Source: Chryseobacterium gleum (lineage in GTDB: Bacteria > Bacteroidota > Bacteroidia > Flavobacteriales_F > PHOS-HE28). From it: a DNA stretch of 64,000 nucleotides. This document shows positions 37,611 to 46,616 of the stretch, piece after piece. Both the position numbers and the translations under genes were made by a program. The stretch spans positions 1 through 64,000 of the forward strand of contig CAMCAZ010000013.1 of NCBI GenBank assembly GCA_945872795.1, given 5' to 3'. Numbering within the stretch: position 1 is the stretch's first letter; each line of letters starts with the position of its first letter. Under the pieces are notes generated by a model. That model searched no databases, was not told the DNA's origin, and saw nothing but the letters and a program-made list of their open reading frames with translations.

Positions 37611-37958
37611 ATGACGCTACTCACGGTAAGCGTATTCCTGTCCAGTATTTCTTTCTTCCTCTATGTGGCGGACTACTTCCGATCACCCCACATGCGGAGC
37701 GAGTTCAAGCGCTTTGGTCTTGAGAAATTGGGTCTCGTGATCGTCATCCTGCAACTGCTGGGGGCAATCGGTCTCTTGGTGGGTCTGCGCTACGGTCCCA
37801 TCCTCACGTTCGCCTCCCTGGGCCTGGCCCTGCTGATGTTCGCCGGCGTTGTTGTTCGCATCATCTCCAAGGACAGCATTCAAAGCTCGTTGCAGGCTCT
37901 TTTCTTCATGGGCCTGAACGCCTACATCTTTTGGGCATCGATGGCATTGTGGCCTTGA
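37611..37958 (+). CDS. DoxX-like small membrane protein (paralogue of preceding)
   Basis: Four hydrophobic segments, YFRSPHMRSEFKRFGLEKLG; begins 4 nt after the previous stop. Confidence 0.6.
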   Translation: MTLLTVSVFLSSISFFLYVADYFRSPHMRSEFKRFGLEKLGLVIVILQLLGAIGLLVGLRYGPILTFASLGLALLMFAGVVVRIISKDSIQSSLQALFFMGLNAYIFWASMALWP

Positions 37959-38018
37959 ATTGGCGTTTGGCTGCGATATGGGTAGGACCACCAACTCCCA
38001 ACCCCGACCAACTATCCA

Positions 38019-38474
38019 TTACCCACCATACTTCACCACCACCGCCAGCTGCCCCGCATGGTAGGCCGTGTGCGTCACGATCCTCCCCAAGGCTTCGGCC
38101 TTCGTCTTCCGCCCGAACTCCTTCGTCTCAATTACCGTGTCCCAGTCCGCATCGGCGGTCGCTTCGATGGCGCGTTGCAGGGTGGCAGCGCTCTCCTGCA
38201 CATAGGTCTTCAGCGCAGCGAGGTCCGTCCACTCGCCGGTATCATGGCCCTTGGCCACGGTGCTGGCATGCACGGGCACGCCTTGCAGCCCGAAGACGTT
38301 CTTGGCGAAGAGCAGCTCCACATCACCGATATGCCGCAGCAGGAAACCCGCGCTGTTCGGCGAGGGTGTGAGCTTCTTGGGCAGGTCGGCTTCGGTGAGG
38401 GTGTCGAGCACCTTGGTGAAGCGGGTGCGTCCTTCGGTGAAGAGGGCGAGGAGGGCGGTGGTGCGGGGTTCCAT
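38019..38474 (-). CDS. DinB-family protein
   Basis: FLLRHIGDVELLFAK ... RIVTHTAYHAGQLAVVVKYGG His-motif pattern. Confidence 0.85.
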   Translation of the reverse strand: MEPRTTALLALFTEGRTRFTKVLDTLTEADLPKKLTPSPNSAGFLLRHIGDVELLFAKNVFGLQGVPVHASTVAKGHDTGEWTDLAALKTYVQESAATLQRAIEATADADWDTVIETKEFGRKTKAEALGRIVTHTAYHAGQLAVVVKYGG

Positions 38475-38487
38475 GGTTGGGTTGGCT

Positions 38488-39297
38488 TCAATTCCATCCC
38501 AATGTACCGCCGCACAACCACCATGTCCTGCCAAAACCCAGGTCACGCAGGACTTGCGCGGCCTGTGCACTGCGTCCGCCGCCCTTGGCGCACACGGTCA
38601 CGATGCGATGCATGCGCGACCAGTTGCGCGCCTGGTCCAGCAGCTCGGTGAGCGGGATGTTCACCGCTTCGGGCAGGTGACCGCCGGCGTACTCTTCCGG
38701 GGAACGCACATCCACCACACGAACCTCAGGTTTGTTGAGCAGCGGCTTCAGGTCTGCTGGCTCCAGGCACTTGCGTTCACTGGGCATGCGCAGCCACACC
38801 ACCACACCGCTGAGCATCGTGACCGCACCGATGGACAGGATGGAGGCCGTTATTCCGAAGCGATCGGCGATGATACCGGTGAGCAGGGCGCCGATGGCAT
38901 AGCCCAGATCGCGCCAGAGGCGGAAGATGCCCACGGCCTCGCTGCGTTGTTGCGGGTGGGTGTGTGCGGCGAGCACGGCCAGGAAGGTGGGGTAGACCAG
39001 CGCGGTGCCCAGACCGAGCGCGGCGCTGAGCGCGATGTAGGCGCCGTTGCTTTGCGCGAAGGGCAAGCCGAGGCTGGCCATGCCTTGCAACACCATGCCC
39101 AACACGAGCAGCAGTTTGCGGTCCGCATGGTCGGCGATCTTGCCGGTGAAGAGCTGGCCGATGCCCCATACTGCAGGGTACACCGCCGCGATGGCGCCGA
39201 TGCGTTCCGGTCCGAAACCCTCGTTGAACAGCAGCACAGGCAGTAGTCCCCAGAGCATGCCGTCGTTCAGGTTGTTCACCAGTCCGGCCTGCGTCAC
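38488..39297 (-). CDS. C-terminal half of MFS transporter fused to a rhodanese domain (GTG start overlapping upstream stop)
   Basis: TQAGLVNNLNDGMLWGLLPVLLF (TM7 region) through TM12, then EVRVVDVRSPEEYAGGHLPEAVNIPL...VTVCAKGGGRSAQAAQVL rhodanese. Confidence 0.75.
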   Translation of the reverse strand: MTQAGLVNNLNDGMLWGLLPVLLFNEGFGPERIGAIAAVYPAVWGIGQLFTGKIADHADRKLLLVLGMVLQGMASLGLPFAQSNGAYIALSAALGLGTALVYPTFLAVLAAHTHPQQRSEAVGIFRLWRDLGYAIGALLTGIIADRFGITASILSIGAVTMLSGVVVWLRMPSERKCLEPADLKPLLNKPEVRVVDVRSPEEYAGGHLPEAVNIPLTELLDQARNWSRMHRIVTVCAKGGGRSAQAAQVLRDLGFGRTWWLCGGTLGWN

Positions 39298-39836
39298 ACT
39301 GCCCAGCGTGCGCCCGAATAAAAGGGCACCGGCCGTGGCCCGTAGTGCGCCGCGAGGTAGCCGGTGAGGAAGGCCATGCCACCCACGGCGAGGTAGCCGG
39401 CGAATTCGTTGAGGCCCATGGCCAGGCCGCGGTCATTCTCGCCCACGAGGTCCATCTTCATCACCACGGTGCTGCTCCACGCGAAGCCTTGGTGGATGCC
39501 CAGCAGGATGTTGGCCGCCACGATCCAGGCCCAGGCATCGGTGTAGATCAGCATGAACGGAACAGGTAAGGCGAGCACCCAGCCGGTGATCAGCAGCGCC
39601 TTGCGGCCGTAGCGCCCGGCCAGCCTTCCCGTGAAGTAGTTGGCCAGCGCCTTGCTGATGCCGAAGGCCATGATGAAGCTGAGCGCCGCGGAGTGCGAGG
39701 CGATGCCGAACTCCAGTTCAGCGAGGACCGGCAGCACTGTGCGTTCGATGCCCACCATGCCGCCCACGAAGGCGTTCACGATCACCAACAGGGTGAACTG
39801 CTTCCAGTTGGCGCGGAGACCGAGGGTGGTGTTCAT
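39294..39836 (-). CDS. N-terminal half of MFS transporter (stops after TM6)
   Basis: FVGGMVGIERTVLPVLAELEFG ... FTGRLAGRYGRKALLITGW ... FLTGYLAAHYGPRPVPFYSGARWAV*; overlaps next ORF at GTGTGA. Confidence 0.75.
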   Translation of the reverse strand: MNTTLGLRANWKQFTLLVIVNAFVGGMVGIERTVLPVLAELEFGIASHSAALSFIMAFGISKALANYFTGRLAGRYGRKALLITGWVLALPVPFMLIYTDAWAWIVAANILLGIHQGFAWSSTVVMKMDLVGENDRGLAMGLNEFAGYLAVGGMAFLTGYLAAHYGPRPVPFYSGARWAV

Positions 39837-40867
39837 GCGTATCGCCAGCGCTTGGCAATTTTAACGAGATGCAGCATGATCGGCACCTCGATGAGCACGC
39901 CCACCACGGTGACCAAAGCAGCGCCGCTGTTCAGGCCGAAGAGCGCGATCGCCACGGCCACGGCAAGCTCGAAGAAGTTGCTGGCCCCGACCATACTGGC
40001 CGGTGCGCAGGTGCGGTAGTTCAGACCCAACCAGCGGCCGCTTTTCCAGGTCAGGAAGAAGATGAAGTAGGTCTGGATCGTGAGCGGGATGGCGATGAGC
40101 AGGATGTCCAGCGGTTTGTCGAGGATACGTTGTCCCTGGAAGGCGAAGAGCAGCACCAGCGTGGCAAGCAGCGCCGTGATGGACACCGGCTTCAGCATCG
40201 GCAGGAAGCGCGTCTTGAACCACTGCTCACCCTTGGTGCGCATCAACCAACGGTGCGTGAGGTAGCCCGCCACGAGCGGGATCAACACGAAGACAAGGAC
40301 CGATGTGATCAGTACGCCCCACGGTATGACAATGCCTGTGATGCCCAGCAGCAATTGCACGATGGGGATGAAGAGCACGAGCAGGATCAGATCGTTCACG
40401 CTGACCTGTACAAGCGTGTAGTTGGGGTCGCCGCCGCTGAGGTAGCTCCACACGAAGACCATGGCCGTGCAGGGCGCTGCACCGAGCAGGATGGCCCCGG
40501 CGATGTACTCGTTGGCCATCTCGGGCGTGATCCACGCTGCGTAGAGCTTGGTGAAGAAGATCCAGGCAAAGAAGGCCATGGTGAAGGGCTTGATCAGCCA
40601 GTTGACCACTACGGTAAGACCGAGCCCCTTCAGCTGCGGCCCGATCTTTCGTACACTGTCAAAGTCCACTTGCACCATCATGGGATAGATCATCAACCAG
40701 ATGAGGATGGCAACCGGGATGTTCACCGTATTGATCTCCATGTCGGCGATCACCTGCATGCCGCTGCCGGTGACCTTGCCCAGCGCAATGCCTGCGGCGA
40801 TGCAGAGGAGCACCCAAGCGGTGAGGTACTTCTCGAAGAAACCGATGGTGGGAGTGGAGTCGCTCAT
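39833..40867 (-). CDS. acr3: ACR3-family arsenite efflux permease
   Basis: YPMMVQVDFDSVRKIGPQLKGL; GAAPCTAMVFVWSYLSGGDPNYTLVQVSVNDLI; FFELAVAVAIALFG. Confidence 0.96.
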   Translation of the reverse strand: MSDSTPTIGFFEKYLTAWVLLCIAAGIALGKVTGSGMQVIADMEINTVNIPVAILIWLMIYPMMVQVDFDSVRKIGPQLKGLGLTVVVNWLIKPFTMAFFAWIFFTKLYAAWITPEMANEYIAGAILLGAAPCTAMVFVWSYLSGGDPNYTLVQVSVNDLILLVLFIPIVQLLLGITGIVIPWGVLITSVLVFVLIPLVAGYLTHRWLMRTKGEQWFKTRFLPMLKPVSITALLATLVLLFAFQGQRILDKPLDILLIAIPLTIQTYFIFFLTWKSGRWLGLNYRTCAPASMVGASNFFELAVAVAIALFGLNSGAALVTVVGVLIEVPIMLHLVKIAKRWRYA

Positions 40868-40989
40868 AGTATGAGAAATGCGGTCGCAGATGACGCAGAT
40901 GGCGAAGATGAAATACCGTGCACCAATAAGTGTCCCATCCACGCTGAGTTATCTGCGTTCATCTGCGTCATCTGCGGCGGTAGTGTAGT

Positions 40990-41673
40990 TCATTCTGCGG
41001 CCCGTTGCATCACATACCACAGCTCTGCGGCGATCTGCAGACAGCGCTCATCGTAGCGAGCGGCCTCTTCCGGCGTTCCGTCGGCCACCTTCGGGTCGTT
41101 GTAGGGCAGGCTGATCCGGTCCAGCGCACCGAACACGATCGGGCAATTCTTGTCCGCCTCCGAGCAGGTCATCACCGCGCAGAAATCCTGCTGTGGGTTG
41201 GGAGCGTCATCGTACTTCTTGCTCCAACAACGTTCGGCGGCGTGGTCCTTGGTGAAGGATACCTCGTAGACCGGATTCTTCCCCTCGGACTTCACCACCT
41301 GGAAACCGGCCCGTTCCACTGCCGCCACGGCACGCGGGTTGAAGGCTGTGGCTTCGGTGCCACCGCTATACGTGCGCACATGATCCTGGTCGAACGACCA
41401 TGCTGCAGTGGCCGCCCAGAGTTGGCTGAGGTGACTGCGGCGACTGTTGTGCGTGCAGATGAAGGTGAGGTCGGCGGTGGCTCCGGCGGCCTTACGTTCC
41501 TTGACGAACTCGGCGAGCAGGTCAAGGCTTTCCTTGCGTTCGGCCGGTATGGTCGCGACAGCGGGCAGCACCCGTTCGTTCACGTAGCGCTGGAGTTCGG
41601 GATGAAGGCTGCGGTCCATGGATGTGGCGTTGGCTTCGGTGGTGAGCAGGGAGAGGAGCAGGAAGGTGAGCAT
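40990..41673 (-). CDS. arsC: Arsenate reductase-like low-MW protein tyrosine phosphatase, N-terminal hydrophobic segment
   Basis: TFICTHNSRRSHLSQLWAATAAW phosphatase loop; TCSEADKNCPIV; within ars operon. Alternative start at 41619 would remove the hydrophobic N-terminus. Confidence 0.85.
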   Translation of the reverse strand: MLTFLLLSLLTTEANATSMDRSLHPELQRYVNERVLPAVATIPAERKESLDLLAEFVKERKAAGATADLTFICTHNSRRSHLSQLWAATAAWSFDQDHVRTYSGGTEATAFNPRAVAAVERAGFQVVKSEGKNPVYEVSFTKDHAAERCWSKKYDDAPNPQQDFCAVMTCSEADKNCPIVFGALDRISLPYNDPKVADGTPEEAARYDERCLQIAAELWYVMQRAAE

Positions 41674-41692
41674 GGTCAGGGGTTTTTGGAGA

Positions 41693-42616
41693 TCAGCAAC
41701 AGGCCACTCCGAGGTCGCAGCCGTCCAGTCCACGCGTCTTGTCGGTCGCGGCATTGGGTGTCAGGTCCTTCAATTCCCTGGTACCCTTCGCCGGTGCGCA
41801 GCATTCCACCGTGGACTTCTTCGCGAACACGGTCACGCTGAAGATGCCGGTGCCACTGGCCTTGAAGGCCGAAATCTCGTCGGCGCTCAGGTAGTTCGCC
41901 AGGATGTCGTCGGGGATGATGATCGGCTTGCGCTTTTGCACATAGATCTCCTCGAAGCCCAGTTCGCGGATGATGCCCAGGTATTCATCCTGCTGCAGCG
42001 CACCGCTCACGCAGCCGGCGTACATCTCCGCGGCGCCTTGCAGTTGTGGGGGCAGGTCGCCCACCAGTACCACATCGCTGATGCTGAAGTGGCCACCGGG
42101 CTTCAGCACGCGCAGCACCTCGCTCAAGGCCTGGCGTTTGTTGGGCACCAGGTTCAGTACGCAGTTGCTCACCACCACATCCACCATGCAGGCGGAGAGG
42201 GGTAGTGTCTCGATGTCGCCCTGGCGGAACTCCACGTTCTGGTAGTCCAGTTTGCGGGCGTTCTCCCTGGCCTTCGCCAGCATCTCGGGCGTGAAGTCCA
42301 CCCCGATCACCCGTCCATCGGGACCGGTGGCGGCGCGTGCCACAAAGCAGTCGTTGCCGGCCCCGCTCCCCAGGTCGAGCACCGTATGGCCCGGCTTGAT
42401 CAGCGCGAACTCTGTGGGCAGTCCGCAGCCCAGGCTGAGGTCCGCATCGGGGTTGTACCCATCGAGCGCGCTGTAGTCGTCGCTCATGATGGTGGCCACC
42501 TCGGTGCTGCAGCCGCCGGTGCCACAACAGCTGCTGGCGTTGGTGCTCCTGTCCTGCAGGGCGATCTCCGCGTACTTGGCGCGGACCATATCCTTGGTCT
42601 CTTGTGCGGTGTTCAT
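41693..42616 (-). CDS. arsM: Arsenite S-adenosylmethionine methyltransferase
   Basis: VLDLGSGAGNDCFVA SAM motif; conserved Cys contexts LSLGCGLPTEFA, SNCVLNLVPNK, YAGCVSGAL; C-terminal CC pairs. Confidence 0.94.
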   Translation of the reverse strand: MNTAQETKDMVRAKYAEIALQDRSTNASSCCGTGGCSTEVATIMSDDYSALDGYNPDADLSLGCGLPTEFALIKPGHTVLDLGSGAGNDCFVARAATGPDGRVIGVDFTPEMLAKARENARKLDYQNVEFRQGDIETLPLSACMVDVVVSNCVLNLVPNKRQALSEVLRVLKPGGHFSISDVVLVGDLPPQLQGAAEMYAGCVSGALQQDEYLGIIRELGFEEIYVQKRKPIIIPDDILANYLSADEISAFKASGTGIFSVTVFAKKSTVECCAPAKGTRELKDLTPNAATDKTRGLDGCDLGVACC

Positions 42617-42657
42617 GGCTGGTGTGGGTTGGGGTCGATCATGATCGACCCTTAGGG

Positions 42658-42990
42658 TCAGCAGCAGCTGCTGCCGACGGGTTGGTATTTGTTGAAGAGG
42701 ATGTTGAAGGCCGCTTGTGCCTTGGCCCAGGCCTTGGGTTCGATGCAATAGCACACGGAGGTGCCTTCCACGGTACCGGTGATGAAGCCGGCATCCTTCA
42801 GCTCGCGCAGGTGCTGGCTGATGGTGGCCTGAGCGAGCCCCAGTTCATCCACCAGGCTTCCGCACACGCAGGTGTTCTGTTTCAGCAGGTAGTGCAGGAT
42901 GGCGATGCGCGCGGGATGGCCCAGTACCTTGGCCCAGTTGGCCAGCTGGTTCTGCTGTGCAGTGAAGAGATCGGTCTTGGTGACGCCCAT
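42658..42990 (-). CDS. arsR: ArsR-family metalloregulator
   Basis: LGHPARIAILHYLLKQNTCVCGSLVDELGLAQATISQHLRELKDAGFI; C-terminal SSCC. Confidence 0.94.
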   Translation of the reverse strand: MGVTKTDLFTAQQNQLANWAKVLGHPARIAILHYLLKQNTCVCGSLVDELGLAQATISQHLRELKDAGFITGTVEGTSVCYCIEPKAWAKAQAAFNILFNKYQPVGSSCC

Positions 42991-43003
42991 GGGGTTCTTA
43001 TAG

Positions 43004-43019
43004 ATCGCAATATTACGAT
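43004..43019. promoter_or_regulatory. Candidate ArsR operator
   Basis: ATCGCAATATTACGAT, near-perfect AT-rich palindrome 13 nt upstream of the arsR start. Confidence 0.6.
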
Positions 43020-43073
43020 GATATGGTATCCATCGGTACATGCCGATGAAGATTTAACACTTGACGGGGGGGA

Positions 43074-44153
43074 CTACTTGGGCGCGGTGCGGTAGATCCA
43101 GACGCCGACCAGGGCGAAGATCACGTTGGGCAGCCACACGGCGATGAGGGGGTTGAGCCCGGCATTGGTGGCGGCCACGGTGGTCAGCTTCATCGCGAAG
43201 ATGTAGAGCAGGATGAGCAGCACGCCGAGGGCCAGGTGCAGCCCCGTTCCCCCGCGCACCTTGCGGCTCGCGATGCTGACCCCGATGAGCGTGAAGATGT
43301 AGGTGGCGAAGGGGTAGGAGGTGCGCTGGTGCTTCTCGATCAGGTAGGGCATCACGGAATCGTCGCCCTGCGCCTGTTTGGCGGTGATGTAGCTGTTGAT
43401 CTCGGTCCAGCCCATGGCCATGGCGGTCTCCCAACGCTGACCCAGGTCGGAGGGTTTCAGGGGGATGATGGTATCCAGTTCGTGCCCGCGCACCACCGCC
43501 TCCGGCACCACGTCCATGCGGCGTGACACGTAGTCATACACCTTCCATGAGCCGGCCAGGGTATCGTACGCGGCCCGGTCGGCATTGAGTTTCGCCACGA
43601 GGATGCCGTCGCGCCACTCCTCCAGGCTGAAGCGGTGCCCCATGCGGTCCTGTGCCTTGAAGGTCTCGAAATAGGCGATGACGCCCGGTGCGATCTCGCG
43701 GTGCAGGTGTTTCTCGTTCACGTTGAACGACACGCGGATATGGGTCTCCTCAAAGGCCAGTCTGATGCGGTTGGCTGCCGGCAGCACCCGATGGTTGATC
43801 ACCAACGAGAGCATGGTGAGGATGGTGGCGGCCAGGAAGTAGGGCCACATGATGCGGGGGAAACTGACGCCGCTGCTGAGCATGGCGATGACCTCGGTGC
43901 GGTGCGCAAGTTTGCTGGTGAACAGCAGCACCGCCAGGAAGATCAGCAGCCCGCTGAACAGGTTGCTGTAGTAGATGACGAAGTTGAGGTAGTAGTCCCG
44001 GACGATCTCCAGCGTGCTCGCCTTCATCTTCGCAAAGTCCTCGGTCTTCTCACTGATGTCGAACACCACAGCGATGAGCATGATGGTGACGAGGATGAAG
44101 AAGAAGGTCCCCAGGAATTGCCGGATGATATAGCGGTCGAGGGTTCTTAACAC
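43074..44153 (-). CDS. LptF/LptG (YjgP/YjgQ) family permease
   Basis: LDRYIIRQFLGTFFFILVTIMLIAVVFDISEKTEDF; C-terminal TM bundle; GTG start. Confidence 0.9.
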   Translation of the reverse strand: MLRTLDRYIIRQFLGTFFFILVTIMLIAVVFDISEKTEDFAKMKASTLEIVRDYYLNFVIYYSNLFSGLLIFLAVLLFTSKLAHRTEVIAMLSSGVSFPRIMWPYFLAATILTMLSLVINHRVLPAANRIRLAFEETHIRVSFNVNEKHLHREIAPGVIAYFETFKAQDRMGHRFSLEEWRDGILVAKLNADRAAYDTLAGSWKVYDYVSRRMDVVPEAVVRGHELDTIIPLKPSDLGQRWETAMAMGWTEINSYITAKQAQGDDSVMPYLIEKHQRTSYPFATYIFTLIGVSIASRKVRGGTGLHLALGVLLILLYIFAMKLTTVAATNAGLNPLIAVWLPNVIFALVGVWIYRTAPK

Positions 44154-44156
44154 GGC

Positions 44157-44217
44157 TGGCTTCTGGCTACTGGCTTCTGGCTACGGTAACTAGCCAGTGG
44201 CCAGAAGCCAACAGCCA
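44157..44217. repeat. Inverted repeat of TGGCTTCTGGCTA text, hairpin-forming
   Basis: TGGCTTCTGGCTACTGGCTTCTGGCTA ... TAGCCAGTGGCCAGAAGCCAACAGCCA. Confidence 0.75.
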
Positions 44218-44227
44218 GCGGCTACTA

Positions 44228-45358
44228 TCAAAGTCTCGTTTTCAGTTTCGGCAACAAGGCGTTCTTCCATTCCGTGAACGATCCGCCGAGGATATTGGTA
44301 CGCGCCTCGTTCATCAGGGAAAGGTAGAAGCCCAGGTTGTGGAGGCTGGCGATCTGCTGGCCCAGCATCTCATTGCTTTGGAACAGGTGCCGCACGAAGG
44401 CCCTGCTGTAGGCGGTGTCCACCCAGCTGTGGGCGCCAGGGTCCAGCGGGCTGTGGTCATCGGACCATTGTCTGTTCTTGATGTTCACCACGCCATCCAT
44501 GGTGAAGAGCATGCCGTTGCGGCCGTTGCGGGTGGGCATCACACAGTCGAACATGTCCACGCCGCGCGCCATGTTCTCCAGCAGGTTCCACGGTGTGCCC
44601 ACGCCCATCAGGTAGCGGGGCCGGTCCTTCGGCAGGATGTCGCAGCACAGTTCCGCCATGGCGTACATCTCCTCTTCCGGCTCACCCACGCTCAGTCCGC
44701 CGATGGCATTGCCCACGGCTCCCTTTCCGGCGATGTACTCCGCTGAGCGTTTGCGCAGATCGGCGAAGGTACTGCCCTGCACGATGGGGAAGAGGGCCTG
44801 TTCGTGTCCGTACTTCGGCTCGGTGGTATTGAAGCGTTCGATGCAGCGGTCCAGCCAGCGGTGGGTGAGGTGCATGCTCTTTTCGGCGTAGGCCGGCTCG
44901 CAGGGCCAGGGCGTGCATTCGTCAAAGGCCATGCAGATGTCGGCGCCGATGGTTCGCTGCACATCCATCACGCTTTCGGGGGTGAACAGGTGCTTGCTGC
45001 CATCGATGTGGCTGGAGAAGCGCACGCCTTCCTCGGTGATCTTGCGGATGTCGCTGAGGGAGTGCACCTGGAAACCACCGCTGTCGGTGAGGATGGGGCG
45101 GTCCCATCCGTTGAACTTGTGGAGTCCGCCGGCGTGCTCGATCACCTCCATGCCCGGCCTCAGGTAGAGGTGGTAGGTGTTGCTGAGCATGATGGGCGCG
45201 TTGAGGTCGTTGCGCAGTTCGCGGGGGTGCACGGCCTTCACAGCGCCCAGGGTGCCCACCGGCATGAACACGGGTGTGGGGATCACGCCGTGGTCGGTGT
45301 GCAGTTCGCCGGCCCGTGCATGGGAGGCGGCGTCGGTGGTCAGGAGCTTGAATTCCAT
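44228..45358 (-). CDS. tgt: tRNA-guanine transglycosylase
   Basis: MPVGTLGAVKAVHPREL, LTDSGGFQVHSL, RYLMGVGTPWNLLENMARGVDMFDCVMPTRNGRNG. Confidence 0.97.
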   Translation of the reverse strand: MEFKLLTTDAASHARAGELHTDHGVIPTPVFMPVGTLGAVKAVHPRELRNDLNAPIMLSNTYHLYLRPGMEVIEHAGGLHKFNGWDRPILTDSGGFQVHSLSDIRKITEEGVRFSSHIDGSKHLFTPESVMDVQRTIGADICMAFDECTPWPCEPAYAEKSMHLTHRWLDRCIERFNTTEPKYGHEQALFPIVQGSTFADLRKRSAEYIAGKGAVGNAIGGLSVGEPEEEMYAMAELCCDILPKDRPRYLMGVGTPWNLLENMARGVDMFDCVMPTRNGRNGMLFTMDGVVNIKNRQWSDDHSPLDPGAHSWVDTAYSRAFVRHLFQSNEMLGQQIASLHNLGFYLSLMNEARTNILGGSFTEWKNALLPKLKTRL

Positions 45359-45515
45359 GGTAAAACGGCCGCCAAAGGTAGGACCAGGGCGGCTGGCGGA
45401 CCATCCACGTCCGGGCTGTTCATAACTGGCCGCACCGCCCGGGCAGGGGGGCGGGCAGGGGGGATAGCTTCGCCCTCGTAGCTGCCCGCCCTGTGCAGCA
45501 TCGTCCGAAACATCC

Positions 45516-46616
45516 ATGTGGTCCCTTGAATTCCAGGTGATGGCTGGCGCACTGCTGGTGCTCCTGTTCTTCCATCTGTTCATGTTCCTGCGCCTGGCGT
45601 TGCGGCGCCCGCCTGCCGAGCCGGACCGCGAACTGCCCATCAGCGTGGTGATCTGCTCGCGCAATGAGGCCCGCACCCTGGAGGAGCTGCTTCCCGTGCT
45701 GCTGGCCCAGGACCATCGCACCTTCGAGGTGGTGGTGGTGAACGACCGCAGCGAGGATGACACCTGGGAGGTGCTGCAATGGATGAATCCCCAGCACGAA
45801 CGGCTGCGCCCGGTGAACATCCAGGCGGACGAAAAATTCAACTACGGCAAGAAGATCGCCCTGGGCGTCGGGGTGCGTGCCGCGAAATATCCGCATGTGC
45901 TGCTCACGGATGCCGACTGCCTGCCCGAGGGGAAGGATTGGATCAGCACCATGGCCTCCGGGTTCAAGAGCGGACGCAGCATCGTCATCGGCCACAGTCC
46001 CTATGCCACCCAGCCCGGCGTGGCCAACGTGCTGGAGCGCTACGACGGGTGTGTGAAGGCCGCCCAGTACATGTCCTTCGCCCTCGCCGGACTGCCCTAC
46101 ATGGGCGTGGGCCGTAACCTGGCCTACACCAGCGAGGTCTTCTTCAATGCCCGCACCGCTCGTCGCGGCAACCACCTGATGAGCGGCGACGACGACCTCT
46201 TCATCAACGCGGTGGCCAAGGCGAACAACACCGCCGTGGTCGTCGATCCCCGGTCCTTCATGACCACGCGGCCCACTGCCGACCTCGCGTCGTGGATCCG
46301 CCGCAAGCGCAGGCACTACACCACAGCCGTGCATTACCGGCTGGGCCACCAGGTTCTGCTGACCCTGCTGCCTTTGGCCCACATGGTGTTCTGGGTCTCG
46401 CTCGTGCTGCTCGTCCTCTCGGGTCAGTGGTCGTCCGTGGCGATCGCCGCGGCCATCAAGCTGGGCATCCTGCTGCCCATCACCATGCTGGCCCTGCACC
46501 GCCTGCGTGCCGGGTCGCTCATCTGGTTCGCATTACCCTTGGAATGGTTGTTCCTACTTTTGGATCCACTGCTGTACGCCAGCACGATCCTCGCCAAGCC
46601 CAAACGATGGAAGTGA
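45516..46616 (+). CDS. Family 2 glycosyltransferase
   Basis: ISVVICSRNEARTLEELLPVLLAQDH, VVVNDRSEDDT, LLTDADCLP, C-terminal TMs. Confidence 0.9.
   Translation: MWSLEFQVMAGALLVLLFFHLFMFLRLALRRPPAEPDRELPISVVICSRNEARTLEELLPVLLAQDHRTFEVVVVNDRSEDDTWEVLQWMNPQHERLRPVNIQADEKFNYGKKIALGVGVRAAKYPHVLLTDADCLPEGKDWISTMASGFKSGRSIVIGHSPYATQPGVANVLERYDGCVKAAQYMSFALAGLPYMGVGRNLAYTSEVFFNARTARRGNHLMSGDDDLFINAVAKANNTAVVVDPRSFMTTRPTADLASWIRRKRRHYTTAVHYRLGHQVLLTLLPLAHMVFWVSLVLLVLSGQWSSVAIAAAIKLGILLPITMLALHRLRAGSLIWFALPLEWLFLLLDPLLYASTILAKPKRWK

Noticed and set aside
39290-39330. Programmed -1 frameshift joining the MFS halves (CCCTTTT tract)
   Set aside because: Zero frame reads CCC TTT TAT, so X-XXY-YYZ slippery pairing is not satisfied; missing loop residues argue for deletion instead.
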